From positions 1 through 8,696 of the forward strand of contig CAIZCB010000520.1 of the NCBI GenBank assembly GCA_903931355.1: a DNA stretch of 8,696 nucleotides, in the 5' to 3' direction. The position numbers were made by a program, and so were the translations under genes. The stretch is from an uncultured Pseudomonadota bacterium (GTDB lineage: Bacteria > Pseudomonadota > Gammaproteobacteria > Methylococcales > Methylomonadaceae). Under the pieces are notes generated by a model that ran no database searches, was not told where the DNA came from, and saw nothing but the letters and a program-made list of their open reading frames with translations. Below, in pieces: positions 1 to 6,827 of the stretch (position 1 is the first letter of the stretch; the number at the start of each line of letters is the position of its first letter).

Positions 1-34
1 CTGCGTTGGTAAATTATTTTTATCACTACCATTC

Positions 35-126
35 GTAGGCCGGAATAAGCGTAAGCGTTTCCGGCGAAAAGCTTTAACCGTTGTGAAAAGCACTCAGCCA
101 GAAACGCTACGCTTATTCTGGCCTAC
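35..126. repeat. Inverted pair of REP palindromes (BIME-like) downstream of tonB
   Basis: Two REP-like units face each other: 35-65 (plus) and 97-126 (minus), separated by 31 nt. Each begins with a GTAG foot at the outer edge (GTAG at 35-38, CTAC at 123-126) followed by its own short hairpin. The left unit pairs CCGGAA with TTCCGG; the right unit pairs CCAGAA with TTCTGG. The change between units is compensated inside each unit. The two units are also largely complementary to each other, with two substitutions and one extra A in the left unit. The GTAG foot plus GCCGGA-type stem matches the known E. coli REP pattern. The pair starts 13 nt after the tonB stop, a usual REP position, where it may act in transcript termination or stability (inference). 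Confidence 0.8.
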
Positions 127-138
127 ATCTTTAACAAC

Positions 139-885
139 TTACTCCAGCAAGCTAAATACAATCGGCACAATCACCGCACTAGCCACTGGCGTATCACCGC
201 GTTTTGCCGCAATAAATTTCCATTTCTTCACTGCATCAATCGCCGATTCATCCAGCATTTCATGACCACTGCTGGTTTCAACCGCCACCGAACTCGGCGT
301 ACCTTCTGGCGTTACTTGCACGCGTAACATCACCTTACCCGTCCAACCACGGCTTTTAGCTATCGCCGGATAGTCAGGTTTTGGATTGCTGAGATAGTTG
401 GCTTTGAAATTGGCCTCGGTAAACTGCTCAACCGCTGGTGCAGTTTTTGCTGGTGTTGGCGAAGCAGCTTGTGGTGTAGGTTGTGGTTCGCTGACCGGTT
501 CGACAGGGGCAAAATCAGGTGATTTCTGCACTATCGGTGGGGCTTTTTTAACGATGGGTTTTGGTAACGGTTTTTTCGGCGGTTCAACCGGTTTTGGTGG
601 TGCAACTTGTGGTTTCGGTGCCGAAATCGTCACCATCGACACTTCCATTTGCAAAGCCTGTGCTGCAGTGAACTTTTCTTCGGGCGCGAAAAACCACATC
701 AAGGCATAAATATGGATTAACACTACTAATATGGTTAATAAACTCACCATATTGCTCGCTTTCTCTTCACCTAATAATTGTTTTAATAATTGATAGGGTT
801 GGAGATTTTGACTAGTAATTTTTAGTTCAGGAACCGAAATATAACTATCAAATACAACATCCGTTTCGCTTTTAGATAAATACAT
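139..885 (-). CDS. tonB: TonB energy transducer
   Basis: This protein should couple the inner-membrane proton-motive force (through ExbB/ExbD) to outer-membrane receptors. Residues 1-45 are hydrophilic and cytoplasmic. A single transmembrane anchor spans about 46-67 and carries a histidine (H58) where TonB proteins have their conserved anchor histidine. Residues 90-150 are a Pro/Lys/Glu-rich periplasmic spacer (PPKPVEPPKKPLPKP and similar). Residues 160-248 are a typical TonB C-terminal domain with PDYP, a G-W-T-G turn, VTPEG, and a final hydrophobic strand. At 248 aa it is of normal size. The ATG at 885 has only a poor ribosome site (GGCC close to the start); M46 would remove the whole cytoplasmic segment and is less likely. 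It follows two receptor genes on the same strand, 105 nt after the nearer one, so it is probably their dedicated transducer. No exbB or exbD is present in the window. Confidence 0.93.
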   Translation of the reverse strand: MYLSKSETDVVFDSYISVPELKITSQNLQPYQLLKQLLGEEKASNMVSLLTILVVLIHIYALMWFFAPEEKFTAAQALQMEVSMVTISAPKPQVAPPKPVEPPKKPLPKPIVKKAPPIVQKSPDFAPVEPVSEPQPTPQAASPTPAKTAPAVEQFTEANFKANYLSNPKPDYPAIAKSRGWTGKVMLRVQVTPEGTPSSVAVETSSGHEMLDESAIDAVKKWKFIAAKRGDTPVASAVIVPIVFSLLE

Positions 886-940
886 AGGCCGTGTCAGTTA
901 AATTGACGCATTTAGCGTAAACAAAATGAATTAATTAGGT

Positions 941-973
941 AAGTCGGGTTAGGCGATAACCGTAACCCGACTT
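941..973 (-). other. Intergenic hairpin between receptor gene and tonB
   Basis: Perfect 11-bp arms (AAGTCGGGTTA at 941-951 and TAACCCGACTT at 963-973) enclose an 11-nt loop. In the minus-strand transcript it begins 17 nt after the stop codon of the second receptor. No U-tract follows on the minus strand (next bases ACCTAATTAA), so it is a poor intrinsic terminator there. A role in 3'-end protection, processing or partial termination before tonB is inference. Confidence 0.55.
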
Positions 974-990
974 TAAACGTGATGTTCTAA

Positions 991-3390
991 TTAGAACTTA
1001 TAACCAACTGTCGTAAAGAAAGTACGTTGTGGCAGTGGGTGGTTGAAGAACGCTTGATGGTCGTTCAGGTTATCAATACCCGCAGAAACATGGCCTGCTT
1101 TGTTAAAGCGGTAAGTGGCTTTAACGTCTACGTAAACTGTTTCGCTGATAGCTTGATAGTAAGGCAATTGCAAATCAGTATTATCTAAAGTTGAATATTG
1201 CTTACCTGAATAACGCGTACCAAATGACAAATCTAGGTCATTACCGTAATGGTAAGTTGTTAATAAATTCGCCCTGTAGTTCGGCATTAATGGAAACTGT
1301 TTTCCAACATAATTAGGATTACCTGGATTTTTAATAATCACGGAATCAAGAATCGTTGTATTTAATTTTACATCGAAGTTACTATCAAAAACACGATCAT
1401 GGTTAATAGTAAAATCCAAACCATCTGTTTCTTGCTCACCTATTGATGAGGTCAAACTACTGGTACCATTCGGATTATTTGAAAATGGATTTAAATAAGA
1501 ATTCAACACCGGTTGACTATAAATCGCATTTCTAACATTCTCATGAAAAAGGTTTAATCTAACATATCCATTATTAAAATCATATTCTGCCAATAAATTA
1601 TGGTGAGTACCATCCTCAGGCTTTAATGTAGCATCTGCCAAACTTTGATTTCCAGCTACACCATTTGAGTTACCGTATAGCTCTTCAGGAAGTGGAAATT
1701 TATATGCTTTACCGACAGAATAACGGAATTTCCAGCGGCCCGGTTCATAACCTAATGAAAACTTTGGCGACCATCTGGAGACCTGTCTGTCAGCAGGATT
1801 CAAAGCACCAGACATAGCTTGTGCATTGGTTAATCCGCTTCCAATGGGAGCCGTTGAAGTTAAATAAACTCCATCATATGTATTCCAACGCTCTAATCTT
1901 GTGCCAACAGTAGCATCCCAATCAGGAATAAAGCGCCAAGTTAACTGACTAAATACTGCATGAGTGTCAGTTGTTCCACCACTTTTAGTACTTAACGGAT
2001 TAGCGCCTTTTCTCGTATTCGTTTCATAATTACTCAAATCGTATTGATTGATAAGAATTCTTGAATGTTGGAATTCATAACCAGTAGCGAAAGATAGGTC
2101 TTTTCGACCTAAAAATTCTTCGTTATTAAATTTTGTTGACAAATTAAACCAACCAGAATCATCCCAAGAAGTATCTTGACCTTCAAAATCTTTTTTCGGA
2201 TCTTGTTTATTATAATTACCTTTAATTGATTGATCTTTGAGAATATCAAAAAAACTAATATTGGTATTAGTATGCCAATTTCCAAATACTCTACCTTTCA
2301 ACCCCCAACCTAAAGTTAACGTTTCACGATTTTGCGAACCAAATCCCAAGGTTTTGGGAGCAGCCCCTAATGCACCAGCACCTGCATTTGGCCAAGCGGG
2401 ACTACCTGGCCAAATAGTATTTCCATTAGCATCTTTAATAAAAGACTGCCCTGAATTAGTTCTTTCAAACTCTTGATAAGCTGCTACAAAATTAGTTTCC
2501 AATTCAGAATTAATTGCATAACTACCTTTCCATTTATAAAGATTGTCTACTGAATGCTGAATACCATCATCACCATAGTTATAACGATACTGACCTGTTC
2601 TTGGGTTTTTCTCTAAATAGGCACCATGTGGTAAATTAGCTAGGGCTGTATTGTAATTAGTGCCTTTATCACTCGAGAATTGAGGTGTCATCGGTTGCCC
2701 TTCATTCTCAATATGGTTATATGAGAAGTAAGTGCTGAAATCACCGAATTTATCGCCATAGGAACCATAGGTTTTAAAACCTTGTAAGTTTTTGCTTGTG
2801 CCTTCAAAAGAATAAGGCTGCAACATATAAGTTGCTTCAGTATAAATTTCGCGTTTTTGTGGCATTAAAGTGTTGTAATTAATAACACCACCCATTGCAT
2901 TACCGCTGTATTCTGCTGAGAAAGGTCCACCTAAAATATCGACCGATTTAACTTCGTCCGGCCCAATTAAACCCCAGCGCGGTGAGCCGTTAAAGCTAAT
3001 TTGCAATGGATTCCAGATCGGCATTCCATCCATATAAGCCATAACTCGACCACCTTGATAAGGATTTGAACCACGCATACCAACAGGGGCGTTTTGGTCA
3101 CCAATATAACGCTGACGAGCATAGATACCCGTTTCGTATTTAAGGGCGTCTACTGTTGTCACAGCATTAGTTTTCTCAATAGCTGCTTTGGTGACTTTAG
3201 TTTTCGGTTGAGAAAAATCAGTTTTCGATGGAATTTCAGGACGACCATCTTCTGACGCATCTTCTTGAACAACTACATCCTGCAAGGTGGTTGCTTCTTG
3301 CTTATCAGCCGCCATCGAACCTAGTGGATAAACCAGCAAGCCAGGCAAAGCCAGTACTGCTGAGGCAATTTTTTTGTTTTTTGATTTCAT
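991..3390 (-). CDS. TonB-dependent outer-membrane receptor, 799 aa (second of tandem pair)
   Basis: Predicted outer-membrane 22-strand barrel with an N-terminal plug, importing an unidentified substrate with energy from TonB. The signal peptide ends near SMA|ADK (residue 27). A TonB-box-like segment TTLQDVVVQ lies at 34-42. The plug covers about 60-180, with DALKYETGIYARQRYIGDQN, GMRG, DGMPIW, SPRWGLIGPDEVKSVDILGG, PFSAEYSGNAMGGVINYNT. The remainder is barrel, with YKFPLPEELYGN, ENVRNAIYS and a C-terminal SAGIDNLNDHQAFFNHPLP segment ending in F, as expected for assembly by the BAM complex. The length is normal for the family. The ATG at 3390 has AGGA (3400-3403) nine bases upstream. Its closest relative in the window is the receptor gene 119 bp upstream, and tonB follows. 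No substrate can be assigned: the motifs do not identify heme, cobalamin, siderophore, copper or lanthanide receptors. Confidence 0.93.
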   Translation of the reverse strand: MKSKNKKIASAVLALPGLLVYPLGSMAADKQEATTLQDVVVQEDASEDGRPEIPSKTDFSQPKTKVTKAAIEKTNAVTTVDALKYETGIYARQRYIGDQNAPVGMRGSNPYQGGRVMAYMDGMPIWNPLQISFNGSPRWGLIGPDEVKSVDILGGPFSAEYSGNAMGGVINYNTLMPQKREIYTEATYMLQPYSFEGTSKNLQGFKTYGSYGDKFGDFSTYFSYNHIENEGQPMTPQFSSDKGTNYNTALANLPHGAYLEKNPRTGQYRYNYGDDGIQHSVDNLYKWKGSYAINSELETNFVAAYQEFERTNSGQSFIKDANGNTIWPGSPAWPNAGAGALGAAPKTLGFGSQNRETLTLGWGLKGRVFGNWHTNTNISFFDILKDQSIKGNYNKQDPKKDFEGQDTSWDDSGWFNLSTKFNNEEFLGRKDLSFATGYEFQHSRILINQYDLSNYETNTRKGANPLSTKSGGTTDTHAVFSQLTWRFIPDWDATVGTRLERWNTYDGVYLTSTAPIGSGLTNAQAMSGALNPADRQVSRWSPKFSLGYEPGRWKFRYSVGKAYKFPLPEELYGNSNGVAGNQSLADATLKPEDGTHHNLLAEYDFNNGYVRLNLFHENVRNAIYSQPVLNSYLNPFSNNPNGTSSLTSSIGEQETDGLDFTINHDRVFDSNFDVKLNTTILDSVIIKNPGNPNYVGKQFPLMPNYRANLLTTYHYGNDLDLSFGTRYSGKQYSTLDNTDLQLPYYQAISETVYVDVKATYRFNKAGHVSAGIDNLNDHQAFFNHPLPQRTFFTTVGYKF

Positions 3391-3466
3391 TGATTAAAAT
3401 CCTGTTGAAGTCTGTGTGTAATGAGTTGGTTTTTATTATTTTTATTGATTGAATATTTAAACTATT

Positions 3467-3500
3467 CAGCCCATCAATTTATAAATAAACTGATGGGCTG
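3467..3500 (-). other. Hairpin between the two receptor genes (weak terminator or attenuator)
   Basis: Arms CAGCCCATCA (3467-3476) and TGATGGGCTG (3491-3500) are perfectly complementary. On the minus-strand RNA the stem extends through a G-U pair and three more pairs to about 14 bp, leaving a 6-nt loop. It starts only 9 nt after the stop codon of the upstream receptor gene. The sequence beyond it on the minus strand (AATAGTTTAAATATT) is A/T-rich but has no clean U-run; on the plus strand ATTTTAAAATT follows. It may terminate part of the transcript or protect the upstream mRNA, giving unequal expression of the two receptors (inference). Confidence 0.6.
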
Positions 3501-3509
3501 ATTTTAAAA

Positions 3510-5891
3510 TTAATAGTTAAATTTCAACTGAGCCATATAGGTACGACCAGGGAATGGGTGGAAAATAATATATTGAGCATCATTTATATTATCAATACCG
3601 CCACTCAATGTGAACTGTTTAGTAATTTTATAGTTCAATTTTGTATCAACCACAAAATAACTAGCATTGCCTTGATAAGAATTATGTTCAACATCAGAAT
3701 TATTAATTTGGCTAAAACTAGAACCACTATAGCGACCATTAACTGTGCCACTCAGCTTATCTGTGGCTCTATAGGTTGCACCAAAAGTTGCACGCCACTC
3801 TGGAATTCTAGGCACTAATTTTCCGGTACTTGGTGTATTAGCGAGAGGATTAGTTAAAGTGCTTTGAGGGTTTTTAGCAAGAATCGCGTCTGAAGTAGTG
3901 TTATCAGTTATTCTGGCGTCAGCCCATGTTGCAGAACCGAACAAGTCTAAACCATCAATCCATGCATCAGATTTATCGCCTGAGAATTCAATGCCATAAG
4001 TATCAGTTTGACCAACGTTATTCAAAACTGATTTATAACTTCCATCACTTAAAGTTGAAGATGTTGAATAAATAGCGTTTTCGACTTGTTCTTGGAAAAA
4101 GCTAAGTCTTAATTTACCTTTATCTATCAGATATTCTGCTGATATTTCTGATGATAGGGCCTTTTCAGGTTTTAGATAGGGATTAGATGTTACAAATTGA
4201 TTTGCAAGAATAACTGTCTGATAAAGTTCAGTAACCGTTGGATAACGATATGCTTGAGCAATTGCGGCACCAAGTTTTAGCCTATCGGTTGTATTCCAAG
4301 TTAACTTACCCTTTGGAGAGAAATCTAATGAATTTCTTTCAGGGCGGCCTATTTCATTATATTTTGCATTTGTAATACCACCACTTATGCCATCGTATGT
4401 ATGCCAGCTTTCTAAACGACCACCAGCGGTAAAATTCCAGTCCTTTGCAAAATCCCATGCATCCTGCACCCAATAAGCTTCAGTTTGTGATTTTCCCTCT
4501 GAATTTAATGCGCCTGGATAATTTCCTGATAAAGGTAAAAATGAATCAGACTTCCAATTGTTAGTTGCATAAACAGGGTTTTTTAGTTCATACAAATCAT
4601 GATGAAAACCAAAACTGATTTCATGATTGCCATAAAAATCGCCTGGTCGCCAAATACCTTTTGCATCGGCTGTATGCCAATTAGTACCTTGCAGCGATGT
4701 AAGTGTTCCACCTGCTAGGGGAGCATCTGCATAAGAATTAGACGTGCCAGATTGTCCATTGGTATCTCTTGATAAGTCAACAACACTTCCAATCAATTCC
4801 CAATCAAATTTCCCACCAGTTTCCGAATGCAAATTCATACCATGAGACCATGTAGTTTGTTTAGCTAAACTCGGTTTGGAAGTCCAACCGTCATAACTAG
4901 TTACCCCCCCTTTTGTTAGCCAACTTTTAACATCGCCTTCTTGAGTGTTCTCCCACATACCTAATGTGTACGAGGCCTTTAGCGTAGAGCTAATATCATA
5001 TGCAAGCTTCCACTTAAAATTGTCTTGAATTGTATGGTAAAGCTGCGTTTCACCAATTACACTCCCAGGAACCCCAAAGTTACTTAAAGCAGGAACAGCA
5101 CCTGTTGTGTTAACTGGTCCGGTAGAGCGTCCATTTGTCTGATACCCAACTGGCTGGCTAGTACTATCTAAGTGGTTATAATCAAAGCGGAAAGATAAAT
5201 CATTAACCCTATCGCCAATCCCACCTGCGTAATTCTGGGTCTCATATGAACCACTATGACCGTATTTACTGTAATCTTGCCATGAGGCTTGGGCATCGGC
5301 ATAAGCTTCAAATTTTTCAGGCATTTTGGTAGTGATATTGACCACGCCACCGATAGAGTTTCCGCTATAAGCTGCCGAAAAAGGCCCATAAAGAATATCT
5401 ACGCGATCAATTTCATTTGGCGCAACAGTATTCCATCTTGGCGAACCTGTATTTGTATTGTTATTGCCTAATAAAGTTGACAATAAAAGACCATCTGCAT
5501 AAATCAGAGTACGAGCGCTTTGAGAGGCATTTGCTGTTCGCGTTGCTACAGGGGCATTATTGTCACCAACATATCGTTTACGAACAAAAATACTCGGTTC
5601 ATATTTAATAGCGTCTTCGGTATTAAATACGTTGATCTTTTCTTCCATTTCTTTCTTGGTAACCGTTTCTACCGTCACCGGCAATTTGTATTTCTCTACA
5701 ATCGATGGTTCAGCTTTGTCTGACTGACTAGAAACCGACACCTCTGGCAATACCGTTGCATCTTTTGCTGCGGCTTTTTTCTCATCATTAGTCGATTGTT
5801 CTGCATCACTAGCTGCCAATACTGGCATAGAAGCTAAAGCTAACAAGCCAATCATTGATCGACTGGCTTTAGGAAGATTGCGTATTTTCAT
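3510..5891 (-). CDS. TonB-dependent outer-membrane receptor, 793 aa (first of tandem pair)
   Basis: Predicted TonB-energised outer-membrane importer of unknown substrate. The ATG at 5891 is chosen because it is preceded by AGAGGA (5895-5900) and starts a proper signal peptide (MKIRNLPKASRSMIGLLALA, cleavage near VLA|ASD). The frame stays open to a TTG at 5957, but that adds 22 residues ahead of the signal peptide. A TonB-box-like segment ATVLPEVSVSS lies near residues 46-56. The plug runs about 75-195: DAIKYEPSIFVRKRYVGDNN, ATRTANASQSART, YADGLLLSTLLG, SPRWNTVAPNEIDRVDILYG, PFSAAYSGNSIGGVVNITTK. Barrel motifs shared with the neighbour include LESWHTYDG (there LERWNTYDG), YRYPTVTELYQ, ENAIYS and the final GGIDNINDAQYIIFHPFPGRT, ending in Y. 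It is the first gene of the minus-strand group and faces a divergent lipoprotein gene. Confidence 0.93.
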   Translation of the reverse strand: MKIRNLPKASRSMIGLLALASMPVLAASDAEQSTNDEKKAAAKDATVLPEVSVSSQSDKAEPSIVEKYKLPVTVETVTKKEMEEKINVFNTEDAIKYEPSIFVRKRYVGDNNAPVATRTANASQSARTLIYADGLLLSTLLGNNNTNTGSPRWNTVAPNEIDRVDILYGPFSAAYSGNSIGGVVNITTKMPEKFEAYADAQASWQDYSKYGHSGSYETQNYAGGIGDRVNDLSFRFDYNHLDSTSQPVGYQTNGRSTGPVNTTGAVPALSNFGVPGSVIGETQLYHTIQDNFKWKLAYDISSTLKASYTLGMWENTQEGDVKSWLTKGGVTSYDGWTSKPSLAKQTTWSHGMNLHSETGGKFDWELIGSVVDLSRDTNGQSGTSNSYADAPLAGGTLTSLQGTNWHTADAKGIWRPGDFYGNHEISFGFHHDLYELKNPVYATNNWKSDSFLPLSGNYPGALNSEGKSQTEAYWVQDAWDFAKDWNFTAGGRLESWHTYDGISGGITNAKYNEIGRPERNSLDFSPKGKLTWNTTDRLKLGAAIAQAYRYPTVTELYQTVILANQFVTSNPYLKPEKALSSEISAEYLIDKGKLRLSFFQEQVENAIYSTSSTLSDGSYKSVLNNVGQTDTYGIEFSGDKSDAWIDGLDLFGSATWADARITDNTTSDAILAKNPQSTLTNPLANTPSTGKLVPRIPEWRATFGATYRATDKLSGTVNGRYSGSSFSQINNSDVEHNSYQGNASYFVVDTKLNYKITKQFTLSGGIDNINDAQYIIFHPFPGRTYMAQLKFNY

Positions 5892-5996
5892 AGTTCCTCT
5901 TGGTTTTATATTCTTAAAATTGATTGATTTGGCGCTATAGGTGGTAACAAACGCCAAGCAATTCCAAAGTCACTGCGTAACCTTCCTAACAAAGCA

Positions 5997-6024
5997 ATTA
6001 TCATGCCAAAAATACAAAATACAA
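5997..6024 (-). promoter_or_regulatory. Possible sigma-70 promoter for the receptor/tonB group
   Basis: Read on the minus strand, TTGTAT (6019-6024) and GATAAT (5997-6002) are separated by 16 nt. The -10 matches consensus at 5 of 6 positions, but the -35 matches at only 3. It would give an untranslated leader of roughly 100 nt before the start at 5891. The surrounding DNA is A/T-rich, so this is only a tentative choice. Confidence 0.3.
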
Positions 6025-6060
6025 TAATATCAATTCGTTAGGTTTTTTCGTCTTTAACTA

Positions 6061-6162
6061 ACCCCCTAAATTATTTAAAAACTGTGTGATATGCCACACC
6101 TAAAATGCGTTAAATAACACAGTTTAATTATCTGACAGATAAACTGAGGTGTTTAAGGGGGT
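6061..6162. promoter_or_regulatory. Cluster of nested dyads between divergent receptor and lipoprotein genes
   Basis: Four symmetric elements overlap in about 100 bp. The outer arms are ACCCCCT (6061-6067) and AGGGGGT (6156-6162). Inside them lie AAACTGTGT (6079-6087) with ACACAGTTT (6117-6125), and CAGTTTA (6120-6126) with TAAACTG (6140-6146). At 6128-6142 is a perfect 15-bp palindrome, TTATCTG-A-CAGATAA. This density in a divergent promoter region suggests operator sites or a structured 5' leader. I do not recognise the regulator; it does not fit the Fur consensus. Confidence 0.5.
6106..6130 (+). repeat. 25-nt direct repeat, copy 1
   Basis: This copy matches 6566-6590 at 24 of 25 positions; the only difference is C at 6108 against T at 6568. 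The core is TTAAATAACACAGTTTAATT. It lies upstream of the DUF333 lipoprotein gene and directly abuts the 15-bp palindrome at 6128-6142. Its first half is an imperfect dyad, GCGTTA-AA-TAACAC. Confidence 0.8.
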
Positions 6163-6168
6163 AAAAAA

Positions 6169-6207
6169 ATGGCTTTTCGTGGTATTTTTGGCCCTTGTTT
6201 CCACTAA
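6169..6207 (+). CDS. Possible 12-codon leader ORF upstream of the lipoprotein gene
   Basis: An ATG at 6169 opens a 12-residue frame (MAFRGIFGPCFH) that ends in TAA. It is preceded by AAGGGGG (6155-6161) with a 7-nt spacer, the best ribosome site in this part of the window. Its stop lies 17 nt before the preferred lipoprotein start, which has no ribosome site of its own. It could be a leader peptide that couples translation to the downstream gene, or chance. No known leader-peptide family is recognised, and there is no run of one amino acid that would point to classical attenuation. Confidence 0.3.
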   Translation: MAFRGIFGPCFH

Positions 6208-6224
6208 TCATCTATTTTTGCGAT

Positions 6225-6533
6225 ATGAAAACCATAAAATCATCTCTTTTATTCAACACTCATCGGGCTGTGATGACTTTATCGCTCAGTTGCTTGCTGT
6301 TAACAGCTTGTAGCGAGCCATTAACAAGCCTTGCTGACACGCAACAGGGCGTATCTATGGCTAATCCTGCCTCTGCTGCCTGTGTTAAATCGGGTGGAAC
6401 GCTAACTATTAAGCGTGATTCGACTGGTGCTGAATTTGGTTGGTGTTCGTGGCCTTCAGGGGCTGAATGTGAGGAATGGAGCTACTTTCGAGGCGAATGC
6501 GCGGCGAAAAAATCGGATAATTTAGCGAAATAA
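6225..6533 (+). CDS. DUF333 family small lipoprotein
   Basis: Small protein of about 102 aa with a lipoprotein signal peptide: a basic N-terminus, the hydrophobic stretch LSLSCLLL, and lipobox LTAC with the lipidated cysteine at residue 29. The mature part carries the DUF333 pattern: MANPASAACVKSGGTL, then a G-A-E-F-G-W-C strand, PSGAECEEW and YFRGEC. The four cysteines of this domain fit the family. Members are often annotated as putative hemolysin, but their function is not established; location at the cell envelope follows from the lipobox. The ATG at 6225 is preferred; an in-frame TTG at 6195 and ATG at 6273 are alternatives, the latter giving a short signal peptide. None has a good ribosome site. 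The gene is divergent from the receptors and lies between two 25-nt direct repeats. Confidence 0.85.
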   Translation: MKTIKSSLLFNTHRAVMTLSLSCLLLTACSEPLTSLADTQQGVSMANPASAACVKSGGTLTIKRDSTGAEFGWCSWPSGAECEEWSYFRGECAAKKSDNLAK

Positions 6534-6565
6534 TGGCTTAGCTTTTGGAAGCTGAAAAATGGGGG

Positions 6566-6590
6566 TGTGTTAAATAACACAGTTTAATTA
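6566..6590 (+). repeat. 25-nt direct repeat, copy 2
   Basis: Second copy of the 6106-6130 repeat, exactly 460 bp further on and 33 nt after the lipoprotein stop codon. Here the dyad is perfect: GTGTTA-AA-TAACAC (6567-6580). A GGGGGT tract precedes it at 6561-6566. Confidence 0.8.
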
Positions 6591-6792
6591 ATGGCCGCAT
6601 AGGAAGGCAAAAAACAGCCCTTCTGTTTCGCTTTTGTCAGCCTTTTAGGACGCTCTTAGCTTTAAACCCATTAAAATAAAGCGGCATCCCGTTGTTGATG
6701 AATATCAATAGTGCTGCACTTCAGATTTACTTAGTCCGTATAAATCGCTGATCAGCTAACGAGAACGATGCGATGCAGTAAGCTATTTCAGA
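6591..6792. other. Intergenic stretch without a recognised gene
   Basis: No convincing coding frame, tRNA or insertion sequence was seen. The only structure noted is a nested hairpin at about 6604-6644: AAACAG (6612-6617) pairs with CTGTTT (6623-6628) inside an outer AAGGC...GCCTT pair, with TTT after it. This might be a weak terminator for the lipoprotein transcript. Confidence 0.4.
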
Positions 6793-6821
6793 TTGCTAGT
6801 GATATCTAAAGATCGGATAAT
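6793..6821 (+). promoter_or_regulatory. Sigma-70 promoter for a candidate small RNA or the queA leader
   Basis: TTGCTA (6793-6798) and GATAAT (6816-6821) lie at the ideal 17-nt spacing. The -35 matches consensus at 4 of 6 positions and the -10 at 5 of 6. Transcription would start near 6828, about 200 nt before queA and about 180 nt before the intrinsic terminator. Confidence 0.55.
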
Positions 6822-6827
6822 GGCTAT

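Noticed and set aside
398..709. Gly/Ala-rich plus-strand frame opposite tonB
   Set aside because: It is the complement of the Pro/Lys-rich TonB spacer; the codon pattern is explained by tonB.
5168..5723. Several 60-73 codon frames on both strands inside the first receptor gene
   Set aside because: They overlap a full-length receptor with clear family motifs and show no domains or ribosome sites.
5892..5957. N-terminal extension of the first receptor to a TTG at 5957
   Set aside because: The extra 22 residues would precede a normal signal peptide, and the ATG at 5891 has its own AGAGGA ribosome site.
5892..6060. Fur box or cobalamin riboswitch upstream of the first receptor
   Set aside because: Only a single GATAAT hexamer was found, better explained as a -10 box, and no B12-box or conserved riboswitch core could be read in the leader.
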